A stretch of 64,000 nucleotides of DNA from Phytoseiulus persimilis (lineage: Eukaryota; Arthropoda; Arachnida; Mesostigmata; Phytoseiidae): assembly GCA_037576195.1 (NCBI GenBank), contig CM075103.1, forward strand, positions 19,716,001 through 19,780,000, read 5' to 3'. This document shows, one piece after another, positions 23,901 through 34,860 of the stretch (positions are counted from its first letter, which is position 1; each line of letters opens with the position of its first letter). The notes below the pieces were generated by a model. The model searched no databases, was not told where the DNA came from, and was given only the letters and a program-made list of their open reading frames with translations. The position numbers and the translations under genes are program-made.

Positions 23901-26900
23901 TGTAGCTGAACAACGTTTGTTCAGCTGACTCGGCTTTCAATTGGCCGATAACGTCGATCTGGAGTTTTATTTGGAGACCTATTCGTTTTACAACTTACTT
24001 CCAAACAAATTCATTGAGATCTCGGGTTCATCGGTGACTAGATCATCTGGAAGGGATAATGAAATTATCGGTCGCTCCCTTCAGTGCATCCACGGTCATC
24101 CACTCGAGAGCAGACTCATGCTCGTTGAAACGCTCCTGGACGATCCAGACGCGGGAAATTGATTCAGAAAGCTCTTCCCTTCCATCTTGTATTTGCTCAC
24201 CATCTGTGTTATTGAGGGGCTCTTCGGTCTCGAGTGTGATGTTAGTCTGAGAGACGTCCGAAGGCGAGTCCAGGTCCTCGGGAGGCTGATCTTCTGAAGA
24301 ACTTATGTATTTCTCGTACAGAATCCCACCGTGTTCCGACGTGAAAAATATCTCTTCTTGGTGAATGATGAGACCCTTGATGAGCTCGTTCACAAGAGGT
24401 TGATACTGCACAGGGTTCTTGTCTTCGGGGATCGGTAGCAAGGTCGGGCCGAAACAAATGGCCAAGTTGTAAGGACACATCATGTTCTCGTCGCTCAGCT
24501 CCGATAAGCTGGAAGGATTCCGCAATGTTCATATTGCCGATCGGCGGAAAATTCGGTCGACTCCGAATTGTGGAGGATCATTCCCATACAGACTCCGGTT
24601 CAGTCATGGAATCGGTTCGTGATTGAAACCGGGCTACTCACTGGTTGAGGAAGGCGAAAAGGAACCGCAGGACCGAGAAGGATGTTCTGGGGAGCGTTTT
24701 AACGACGTCCTTCGCACGCGAGATGAATTCCTTCTCGCGTTCTTTCGAGGTCAACTCTGCAAAGGCAAAAACACTCAATCTCAGCGGTCCGAAATCCCTG
24801 CTGTCTGAATGAATCGGAACTATCCCGAAACTTACGGCTGATTTCCATGAGTTGGTCGAAGTAGAAAATCGGGAACAGAGGCTCGCGGAGCTCTCTGAGG
24901 TAGAGTTTCAGAACGCCGGCGACGGAGTTGATGTCCGAAGCGTCCGAGATGTCCGCCAGGGGATCCTCACCGCGCTCGAAAGCCTCACGGAAATTGTTGA
25001 TCTCAACTTGGGATCCCGACACGCGGAAAACTCCTTGATGGTGCAGCCCATAGAGATTTATGACTCGGATGCAACTACGGATTATCAGCGGGATGTCCTG
25101 ATTGGTCGCTTCAGCGTACTCCTCCAAGCTGCCGCCGAAGAGCTTCGGCTGCCCCGTGACTGCTTGGCGTCCGATCCGTTTCCTTCGGGGCCGTTTGGGG
25201 GGTCCGACAGCCCCGCAGTTGCTCCGCACTCTTTCGACTCCGGAGTTTTTGGTGAACGCGTTCTCCATGCAGTCGTAGCGAGCCTGCAGCCGCGCGATTA
25301 TCGAGCACTGAGTCGAATACTCCCTGAACTTCTCCAGGTAGAAGTCTTCGGTCTCCTGTTTGTCTGCGCGCAGCTTGATCGCGGCCGTCTCCGGGGTTTT
25401 GGGTATCAAGTTCGACTGCAGGCTCGTCTTGAACTCCATCGAGTGTCCCCCGATCGAAGACGGCACAGCCGAGTTCAGTATCGAGACTTGCGGCTGGTCG
25501 GAGCTCGAGTCGAAGTGAGGTGACATGTCGTAGTCTCTCGACTCGATCATGTTCATCAGGGTCTTCTCGGCGGTCTCGAGAGTCTTCCAGACTTCCTCGT
25601 TCTCGATCTTCAGATCGGAGAGTCTGTTTTGGAGTTGGCGGAATCGTTGCTCCATGTCCTCGAAAATGGCGTCCTCCACCTGAACTTGAGCCCGGTCCAC
25701 GTTCACGACCTTCAAAGACGCAACATCACCTTTGTGGGTTTGGAACGTAAACTTCGGCGGGGCCATGAACGCCGCGTTGTAGCTCTCCAGGAACTTTTGT
25801 TTATCGGCCCGCGAGTCGAGGGTCTCGAGACACTTCTTCATGGCGTCCTGACTCCCCTTGAGCGATTTGTGCTGACACTCAAGTGTCGAATTGTACATGA
25901 GCAGACATCTGGACAAACTGGTGTGGAAACCGAAATCCATCGCATCGATCAGGTCCGACACGTCGTCGACGAAGTATTTTTGAACGGCCGCGTTCGCGGC
26001 TTCCACGCACAGCACGTAGTCGTTCCTTGCTTTCAGCGCCTTCACTCGTGCTTCCTCGCTCTTCTCCCACCGTTTCAGTCGCTCTTTGTTCAGAAGACGA
26101 TACCTGGACAGAACAGAAAATTAGGAGTGTGGAATGAGAGGAGAAGCGACTAGCCGATCCGTCTTGGCACATCTAGCTCGATGGCGAACAACGCAGGATC
26201 GTTCCAGCGGACCCAGCAACCTGTCACTCAAACGCCTTCGGAAACGAAGTGAGTGTTCTTAACGAGGATAAATTTCCGAATCGAAATTCAGTTCGAGACA
26301 CGCTGACGATTCCAACCGCGAAAACGTCCGATATGTCAAACCAACAACATCCAAGGTCTCAACGATCCTGTGTGAGTCATGAACTAATGCAATGTGGATC
26401 CCTCACACCGGTGAAATTCGAGGAGTAGTTTCTTGTGGACCGAGAGTGTGGTTCCATTATTTAGAGAACAACCTCGGTCGTATTCGGGTCCAATCGAATC
26501 GAGGCCATGAATGAGCAAACTCACCTTCTCGACTTCGCCACTTTGTCCTTGGGCAGACCCTGTTCGAGCTTGCTCAGATTGCTCTCGACCACTGCCAGTT
26601 TGGAAGCTGCCTGTTGCTCCAGAGCCCAGTAGGAGTGATAGGTCTTCATGGTCTGGGGATTTCAGAAAATGAATCGTAAGCTTCCAATCATGGCACGGAA
26701 TAATGTATGCGGCCGTAGATCGAATCCGATGGCGGAGACAACGACTCTAAAACAGTGGTTAGACATCGTTATGGGTCTTCCCTCGACAACCGAGCGAGCA
26801 GGCGAATGACTGTTTATAGTCGTCACTCCAATAAATGCGATGCGCCGGGCCCGCGTGGGTGCCGGCGGGCCTTGTGTATTTAATTTCGGATTGGAAACAA

Positions 26901-29900
26901 TAGAACACAGCTTTTACGACTCCCCTGTTAATGTATCCGCAACACCCGACTCGTTCGCCACGATCCCGATGCGCATTCGCCGATAGTTCCATCCCTGTTG
27001 TTCGCGCAACTTAATCACGTTACTGGACCGAGGCTCGACGCTGTTAACACCCAGGGTTTCCTGATGAGTCCGGCTAGCATTTCGCCAGATCCACACGCGA
27101 TATCCAGAACGGCTCAAGCGGAGTGCTTCCCGTTGGGTTCGGCTCCAGGATGGCTTCCAGCCTCGCTTCGGTGTCCTCGACTCCGGGGCCGGGTATCGAG
27201 GGGCAACTGATAACGCTTCCAATAGCGAAGTTTGATGACAGCATTTAGCGATTCGTGTTGGCGAGCGGGACTCTCTTCGACTGAAAGAGCCGTTCCAAGA
27301 AACTTTCTGGTTTCCTCAGATCCACTCGCGCCGGCAACCATTTCTCATCGAACCTGGTGCGTGGGATTCGGAGTTTTCTGCTGGCCTCGCGAAAACTTCG
27401 TTTCCGCGTAGCTGGCCCAGCGCGTAGATCGGATGCCCTGGGTCTGCTCATTTATTTTTATGTTCTCTTATCCGTTTTTTTTACTTTCGTGTCTTCGGTC
27501 TACGTTCGCGTGGTCCGGTGCTATCTGCTTCGAGCGCGATTCCTCTCTGGCGTCCTCGGGTATCCTGAGCAGACTCGACTCCGCAGAGAACTCAACACCA
27601 GATCCGAGATTCCGGAGACCGCGGAGATGATCTCAGATTTGTACCGCATAACGTTAACATCCCCCCTTGGTGTGGGAATCAGTTCGGGAATGTTCTGTTG
27701 GAAGTGCGTACGACGCAATCAAATGCCGATGCGTGTGTCCGACGCGGTGACGCAACCGGTTGGGGATGATCCGGAATGGAAACCGCGCCAACGAGAGGGA
27801 CTGCCGACCTGACATCTCACGTCGCATGACAACACCTTGACGAAACGATGGTTCATTGATGGGATCGCTGATTCAAGACGATGACCAGAAAGGGATGAAC
27901 CTCAGTAGCAATACCGATCACACTCGGGTGTGGTGAGAAGACAATGATGCCAACAGAAAGTTGACAAAGAGACGCGAATGATGAAAGAAGGAGTTCTCGA
28001 TTCGGGCGAAGCTCGCCAGAGAGTCGAGGAAAATCGATCCCAGCAATCATTCCCTCTGGAATTATTCTGTGGACATGGATCCCGGATGGGCCCGATGCGC
28101 TTGACGAGTGCGACTTTCGATGCCAACAGGAATTTCTCACGTCGAACGGCATGTCATTTCGCACTCCGGCTGACGACGAGCCAATCACCAATTCATGCTT
28201 GAAGCACTATGATTTTCAAATTTCGCCGCTCCATCAAACACCTACGCGGTTTACAGCTCGAGAAGAAGAGTCCTGAGCTGTCGATTTCAATATTTGAAAC
28301 GTTCTGGTGATACATCCGAACTGCCTGTGTCTAACGTCAACAGAAATCCGTGAGTCCGGCTGGAAAACGAGGCGATCACAGATTTAATGAACATCGCGGG
28401 GCACTCACCGTGTGAAGTTCGTGGAGAATTTTGAGCAGCTCTTCGTGTTCGTCGATCCCGATATTCCGGCATTTCCGATACACTCGCTGTACGTCCTCGG
28501 CTGCGTGCAGGAGTCGAGATGTCAGATGGTTCTGGTAGACTTCGGCCACCTGGGAATAAATTAAGGAAAGCGATCAAATGACCTGAGGAGATCAATTCAC
28601 TGCGCCGTGCTTTCCGCCCGGACACGGCTATTACGCAACGGTCCATTGACCAATTCGTTCGAAATTCGAACCATCGGTCGGAAATTTCAGCCACAAAGAA
28701 CGGGTGAGGCGGAACTCGATGATATTTCAGAACACTGCAGGCTTTCGGTATAAATAGAAAGCTGCGCGCATGTCTGGGATGGATGGGTGGGATATTCAAC
28801 GTGAAATCATCAGATTTAACAATCACAGAAACATCTGTCGTGACTATTCGTTCCGATTGTGTACACAAGATCAGGAAGGTATGCGAGAACCGGCCGTTGA
28901 ACAATAACACACGAAAATCGAGACTGCCCATTCGAACATGGAATCCGCGACGTATTCGAGCGACACGACTCTTCGACCCTTGAGTTCGGTGTCACCGATC
29001 CAATGTCGTCTGGAAGTAGTACTGCGCAAGAGCACGAGGACCTCGAATTATCAGGCAGTGTGGAGGGGAGACCTAGCAAGATGATCGAGGAAGGCATTCG
29101 GAAGAATGGGAAGACGCAGATAGATTAATCTGTGTCATATTTCGACTCGAAAATCTGTCAAAACTTTGAACGAGTCGTTTCAACGGTTCTCATCCATGCT
29201 GTAGACCGGTTGTAAGAACGCATGGAGTTCATCCAGGAGGCTCATTCTTCACTCCTCAGAGAATCGGAAACATCAAAAATCACACTTGAGGCGGAGAGGA
29301 CAGACAGCGAGAGATTGACGAATACAACTTGATCGCAGGGTCCGGCTTACCTTCGCATGGTCGCTGCTCTGTTTCCGAGTCGTGTTGATCAGCTGTAGCC
29401 AACATTGGTACGACGAAAACAGGTGCCACTGTTCCCGCCTGGTACAGAGAAAAGAGAAAATGAATGAGTTAGATGTCGTGATCCCGATTCGCGGCTGAAC
29501 GCCCTTCAAATTATCCCGAGTACCGGGTGCGAACCCGCTCAAACGGCTTCATGCGTCCAGAAACCGTACAAGAGAACTGTCTCCAGTTTTTAGGGGAGTT
29601 CCGGTTTCGTTGTACAGGTAGAGACTTTCGGATGTGTCACTGATTTCTCATTCAATCTCCCGCTACAGGAAGCCTGCACCGGGGATGGCACTCTCTGATA
29701 CACTAAGTTAGGTAAGATCGTTTCCGGTTCTTCCTTGCAGCTTCTTCCTGAGAACGCCACCACTGCCACCCGGATTCTCGATCACAAGCTCATTATTATA
29801 GGAATCTGGGCCGGTTTGCGACCAGAAATCATAGGCATCCCTCCCCGCGCAGACACGGCGTTCTGCGCAGCTGACAAGAGAAGCCTTGTTACGCGAATTC

Positions 29901-31554
29901 TGTCCAATATAACCTGAAGTACGTCCGACGCGATAAGTGTTACGAGCTTTTCGTTCCCGATATCCGGTGTTTTTACCCATAGAACGCGCTCAGGTAAAAA
30001 GATCAAGGCTCCGGAAAACATTCAGAAGTACTTCACGGGATCTAGATGAAATTTTGTTAGCAACAAATGGAGGGAGAGAGAAAGAGAGAGCGAAATGTAT
30101 TTCTCGCGACCGAACTTCGGAGGAAATATCTCGGGAACACAGACGCATCTGAAACGGGAGTTTCAGCCGTGTTTCAACGAAACCAAACAGCGAAAACCAC
30201 ACGCCCCAGCGAAGAGAATCGCGCGCACGCGCTCCCGAAGCACCAGAAACGTGTGCGCGTGCGCAGGATCCACGATCACGGCTGGAAGACTGAAATCTTC
30301 TCGGAGACCATCCCACATTTTCTTGACAATTCCACGCACACCGAGGCGGTTCCAAATGCTGCGAACGAACGAGCTGTCATGCGATGCGATATTCCAGTCT
30401 TGGAATAGGATTTTCAAGGCCCCGCCAGCCAGACAGCCGGCAAACGTGCCAGCAAGCCATTCTTCAACCCCGTTCGGTTAAGCTGGTTCAACGACGACCT
30501 GGACCCCGTTTGTTCGCGGTGGTTTTCCCCGTTTGGGTACAGCCCCATGCATCCGGATGAACGCGACTGGTCCCCAGCGGCGTATCGAGAAAACAGAAAG
30601 CGGACCCTATCTTCAAATGCTCCGAACTTCTCAAGACCGAACTGGAATTCCCAGTAGATAGCAGATCTTGTCGGCCAGAGGGAGAAAAACATGAAAGTAA
30701 ACATCAAAACTCGCTCGGGGGTTCGGGGAAACGACATCAGTTCTCCAAGTTTTCGCATCGGGGGCCTCTGGAACGAATCACCGATTCGCATTTTCCCTCC
30801 CCGAATCGATGTTACCGCACCGTGGATTCGTCTCTTTAGATGAACAACAACTTCCGAGCGGTTCGTAAAAGAGATGATTGCAGTGTGTGTACCAGCGGAT
30901 GAATTTTCATAAATTCACGGCATTCATTCCCCATGCGCTCGTTCTCCGCAATTCTTGGCCGGCCTAGTCGAAGGTCCTTGGCATCGCATTCGGCTATTGT
31001 GAGATGATGAGGCCGATCATTTCTCCTTCTTCGTCTTCGGTCTTCTTTGCCGCAAACGGGTGCGTTGCCGAGCCGATTGCTCGCTCACTGCTCAAACGAA
31101 GCTCCCTCTGGCATCTTCGCCGCTTGCATCACAACCATGTGACATATGGAGGAGACGCAAATCCATGGAGGACTCCAACCGGGGTTCTCCCAGGAGATCC
31201 GGTCAGAGCGCAAGCAAGGTCTTCAAGGCTTGAGCCCGAACTTTCGAGAACTGGAGGCGCCCCTCTTGCGGACCTTAGCGAGGAACTCCCCCGATGTCAA
31301 GCATGAGAACAGAGAGTCGAAAGGATTTTCCTCGATTGTCTGCCTTAGGATCCGTTCCCAGTCTACTCACTTGGGTTTCTCGCTCTTGTGCTTCAGCAGC
31401 AGCTGCTTCGCAAGCTTATCCAGCTGTTTGGAGTATTCGATTTCTACTTCGGCTCTCCTCCGGAAGTATTCCTGGATTTCTGTCACGATCGAGGCCTGGG
31501 AGTCGACTCGAGTGTCCAGCCATTTGAGCTGTTCGTTGAGTTGCTGGCGGATGT
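20973..31554 (-). CDS. srGAP: SLIT-ROBO Rho GTPase-activating protein (F-BAR, RhoGAP, SH3)
   Basis: Cytoplasmic regulator that bends membranes through its F-BAR domain and inactivates Rho-family GTPases (Rac, Cdc42 or RhoA depending on the member) downstream of Robo receptors. Twelve exons fit in phase: 31371-31554, 29351-29438, 28409-28549, 26525-26652, 24836-26103, 24642-24756, 24201-24508, 23598-23838, 23310-23500, 22076-22216, 21498-21969 and 20973-21372, about 1225 residues. The F-BAR begins with DIRQQLNEQLKWLD and EIQEYFRRRAEVEIEYSK and continues through KARNDY, VSDLIDAMDFGFH and RLSDLKIENEEV. The RhoGAP domain shows the arginine finger in GVFRVSGSQVEIN (codon near 25024) and NLAICFGPTLL. 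The SH3 domain has VAQYDF, ADWWKG and VPDKYI. The tail is Ser/Pro-rich and includes DLSDALNDVINNL, resembling the C-terminal region of vertebrate srGAPs. The first exon starts in phase 1, so an upstream coding exon is required. Confidence 0.95.
26653..28408. other. srGAP intron (about 1.8 kb)
   Basis: Intronic to srGAP. A plus-strand frame at 27357-27812 carries one hydrophobic stretch but starts at a GTG and shows no family signature. No nested gene supported. Confidence 0.5.
29439..31370. other. srGAP intron (about 1.9 kb)
   Basis: Intronic to srGAP. Purine-rich GA repeats occur near 30067-30090. No nested gene supported. Confidence 0.5.
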
Positions 31555-31835
31555 CTGCAAATGAGAGGTAGAGAGGGAAAGTTAGCTCCAATCACTGTCA
31601 AAACATTTCTAGAGCACAGCCGCTCTCGACTACGCACTCGCCAACGAACTTTTCAGTACTCCTTTTCGACACCTCGAGAAGCTCCTCAGCGGTTTTCAAC
31701 GGTATCGCTGGAACTAATCTCAGCAATTTCGAATGAGGCAAACTCATTATTCGCTACATACATAGGAGGAGATACAGGTCTTAGTCATACTGGCTGCTGG
31801 GGGCAACTCAGGCTGGAGGTACAAGAAAACGCTAC

Positions 31836-33387
31836 CCGGAACTTGTTGCTGGTTATTCAGAGTGGTGGCTCTCGGCAGCCTGAACTGATTGTGAGCCATT
31901 TCATCCCAGTTCCGGGCTCCCGCGGAACGAGTGGACTCCTCGGACAACGCCTTCCGCATGGGGAAGAATATGAAGTTCCGAACGAACTGTTTCGCCTTGT
32001 TCCCGGGCATGGCGGAGCCCACGCGAGAGCGTTTCGCCACGTTCACTGTTGGCACCGATCCGAATATCTCCCGATAGCGTCGCATGTTCTCCTCTGTGGA
32101 GAGCCCACTCGTCGGCCGACGATGCCCGTCGAGGTGCACCGGATTGAAGGGTCCGCTGATCTCGAGGGTTCGGGAGCGTCTTTTGTTCAGCGGCTTCCTG
32201 GGCCTGGGGGAGCGGAGCAGCACGGCGTCGGGGGACTCCGACCTCAGTCGTTCCGGGACAATGGAATGCGTGGCGATCGGGATGTTCCGGTGCCTCGCCA
32301 AGTCCATCAAGATCCAGTCCTCGTCCGAATCCACATCGGAGAGCTCGGTCTTGAATTCGAAAGGGTTCGCTCCGAGAACAGCCGACGACCTGGGCGTGTT
32401 CTCTTCGACCACCGGCGAGGGAATGTTCACGAACGCCCTGTGCTCATGGAGCGGGGGGATTTCCGAGTAGCGTTTCCACTCCGGGTACCGCCTCGGTGGC
32501 GAGGGCATGATGTTCTCCAAGCTGCGGGTTTTGTAGACGCTCTCGTAGCTCGGGTTGATATCGGGGGATGCGGACTCGCTTTCGAGCCGCAGGGTGCTCC
32601 CGTGGCTGTCGAGGAAACAGAAGTCTTCGTCGAAGTTGGGCGCATGATCCAGATGGCTATCGCTGAAGCTAAACGGCTGCCGGAGCCCCGGGTGCGCGGC
32701 GTTGCAGGTTCCCTCGTTGTAGCTGTCATCGTTCACAGTTCGGCTGTTTTCGTTAACACTGTTGTTGTTTGAGGGAGCGATAGGCGCCGGCGGCGCTCCG
32801 CTGAACGTTTCTCGTAGCGGGGGCCGGCTGAACGAAATGGACCTCGTCGACTCACATCCGATGGAATTCCTGCGCTTCTTATCGCTCATGAGCGAAAGTG
32901 TTCTGCGGCTGCCCCGGCTGATCGTGTGCTGCTTGAGTCTCTGGGCCAAGCCCCGGAAAAAGTTCGGCTTTTTGGTTTCTTTCTGCGAAGCCGTTCGCCG
33001 TTGGACTTCGTCCACTTTCGGACAGACCAGCGGGATCTGTATGGCGTGTATGTTGGCACGTTCCCGTCGGCTCCGCGGCTCGCGACTCCGGACCGCGGCC
33101 CCGCTCACGGGACTCGCCGAGTGCTCGCTGGTCGGGCTGTCGCTGAGGCTCGCGCGCTTCTTCGAGATGATGTAGGTCGCGTTGCTGTCGGTGGACATCC
33201 CGTCGGAGGAGAACGCCATCTCGGCCGCGTCCCCCTTCGAGCCATCGAGCGATTCGAGGGACCGGCGGCCCTGATTGCCAACCGCATGGCGGTGCGGCTG
33301 AGCGAGAGCATCCACCGAGAGATCCGCGCGGTCCTCTCTCAGCGACGACGTTCTCTGGAAAATGTCCTTGAGTTTGAAGCGAGCCAT
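31836..33387 (-). CDS. Long disordered coding exon, probable N-terminal extension of srGAP
   Basis: An ATG at 33387 opens a 546-codon frame running to a stop at 31747, too long for chance in this composition. The protein begins MARFKLKDIFQRTSSL. It is rich in Ser, Arg and Pro, with basic phosphosite-like motifs (RRTLSLMSDKKRRNS, KRRSRTLEIS) and an acidic patch (ELSDVDSDEDWILMDLA). No folded domain is recognised. It lies on the same strand only 193 bp before the first F-BAR exon, which needs a phase-1 upstream exon. A GTAGCG donor after 31836 gives exactly phase 1, and a second phase-1 donor (GTATGA) lies further on. Joined this way, srGAP would be about 1742 residues, versus roughly 1050-1100 for vertebrate srGAPs. 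A separate single-exon gene is the alternative. Confidence 0.7.
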
Positions 33388-33815
33388 TTCAAACGGGCTT
33401 GCGTGGAGCTGTCAACGCCGAGCATTACGCTCGACGTCCAATCCCACCGTAATCCTCGACGAGATCATTCCGGGCACTTTGAACGTGGGACGGAACACAG
33501 CGTCGAGCACCTCGAATATGTCACCGAGACGCTCGAGTATCGATCACAACATTCCACACGGACCGCGTTCCGATGGTTCCACGACGTTTCGTCTCACGAG
33601 TGTTCGGCGTCTCGCTCGCCGAGCTGATTCCGTCTTCGGGAGGATGGTGTGTTCCGGTGCGCAATACTCGATTCGGGCTGCTCTGGAAGTTAGCGCGCAC
33701 AGAAAAGTGTCCGCTGCGACGCTGTGGTCGTCAAGCACGAGTACATGATCGAATGTACGGTGAATTCCTCGGCAGCGATGGCGCGATTCTGTAAATTTTT
33801 GCTGCCGACGGACGA

Positions 33816-33840
33816 TGGCTGGCTGACTGGCTGGCTGGCT
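33816..33840. repeat. GGCT tetranucleotide repeat
   Basis: Imperfect GGCT units about 430 bp upstream of the srGAP extension start codon. Confidence 0.8.
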
Positions 33841-34742
33841 GCGATCACCCTTTCCGCTCGAGTGAGCAAGGGAGTGAGCGAGTGGTGAATTCCGTTAAGA
33901 CTTAGACGTTACTTGGACGGTAATCCAAGGCCGGAAACCGAAGTTGCGATCTACACAGTTCGGATCCGCTCGTGATGACTGAATTTGGGCGACTCGGATC
34001 GTCCAACCATCGGACTGCTCAACTGTTCAAACAGACAGCCTTTGCACCGAACGCTCAAACTTCCACGGGGAGACGAAGAGATTAGTCACTGGGAAAAAGG
34101 GACAGCACACGCCCTCTCTCCTTCGCCGCACTCGAATCCGTGGACAATGCTAACGCTCGACAATATTTGCGAGGAGTCTTCGACAGCCCAAATCATGCCA
34201 CAATCGAGTCAAGCTTTCCGGAGAGGGGCGGCAAGCTCCCAAACGGGTGACTCGAACCCAACGGCTCGAGAGATTCACCTGATCTGATTGAGAGTTGGTA
34301 AGCAGTGCCAGGACTCCTTGTGCCACATTCTCCGTTTATGCATTGCAACTCATGTTCAGTCTTTCGTTTCAGACAGGGCGACGGGGATCGTGCTTTCGCA
34401 TGGTCAGAACTTCGAAAATCAAACGTTATTCTTTGATATTGCCAACGCGAAGATCCGAAACTTCCGTCGGACTTACTTATGTTCTACGTTTACGTTCAGC
34501 TCGAAGGTGCTGGACGACAAATGTCTGAACTTGTAGGTTCTGCGTTCGGTTCCGGAGAACAATTCAGATGGATGATGAAGCGAAAGGTAAATGAATCGAA
34601 ACGGTGCACTGGGAATTCCAAGTTTCCAGGGTTCGTCGGCTCCGATCAACCGAACCCGAGGAGAACGTGAGCAATCTTTGAGGAGGACCTACGGCTTTCC
34701 TCCACCCGTGCGCTCGGGACCTTAGTACCAGGAGTCAACAAG

Positions 34743-34860
34743 GTTGTGGTATTTAATGCGACGCGTTCAGGGATCTCACGCGGTCTGGGTGCTGCGGAAA
34801 CCGTCCCGTGAAAGAGCCTCTGAGATCCCTGCCTACCGAAAAGGGGTAGGGGCCCCAACC
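34743..34860. other. Segment with nested inverted repeats, possible structured RNA
   Basis: Three stems are visible. CAGGGATCTCA (34768-34778) pairs perfectly with TGAGATCCCTG (34821-34831). CCTACC (34832-34837) pairs with GGTAGG (34845-34850) across a 7-nt loop. GGTTGTGG near 34743-34750 can pair with CCCCAACC near 34853-34860, with one mismatch, closing both inside an outer stem. I do not recognise a known RNA family, and a transposon remnant is possible. Confidence 0.35.

Noticed and set aside
24852..25523. 223-codon plus-strand open frame
   Set aside because: Antisense shadow of the srGAP exon that encodes the F-BAR end and the RhoGAP domain.
27058..27095. CTGATGAG core suggesting a hammerhead ribozyme
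   Set aside because: The required GAAA core after stem II and closing stems are absent.
28287..28931. 214-codon minus-strand open frame
   Set aside because: Overlaps the srGAP exon at 28409-28549 in a different frame, and the rest is intron. No domain.
31561..32772. 403-codon plus-strand open frame
   Set aside because: Antisense to the long Ser/Arg-rich srGAP-side exon. Its openness follows from codon bias of the real minus-strand frame, and the translation has no domain.
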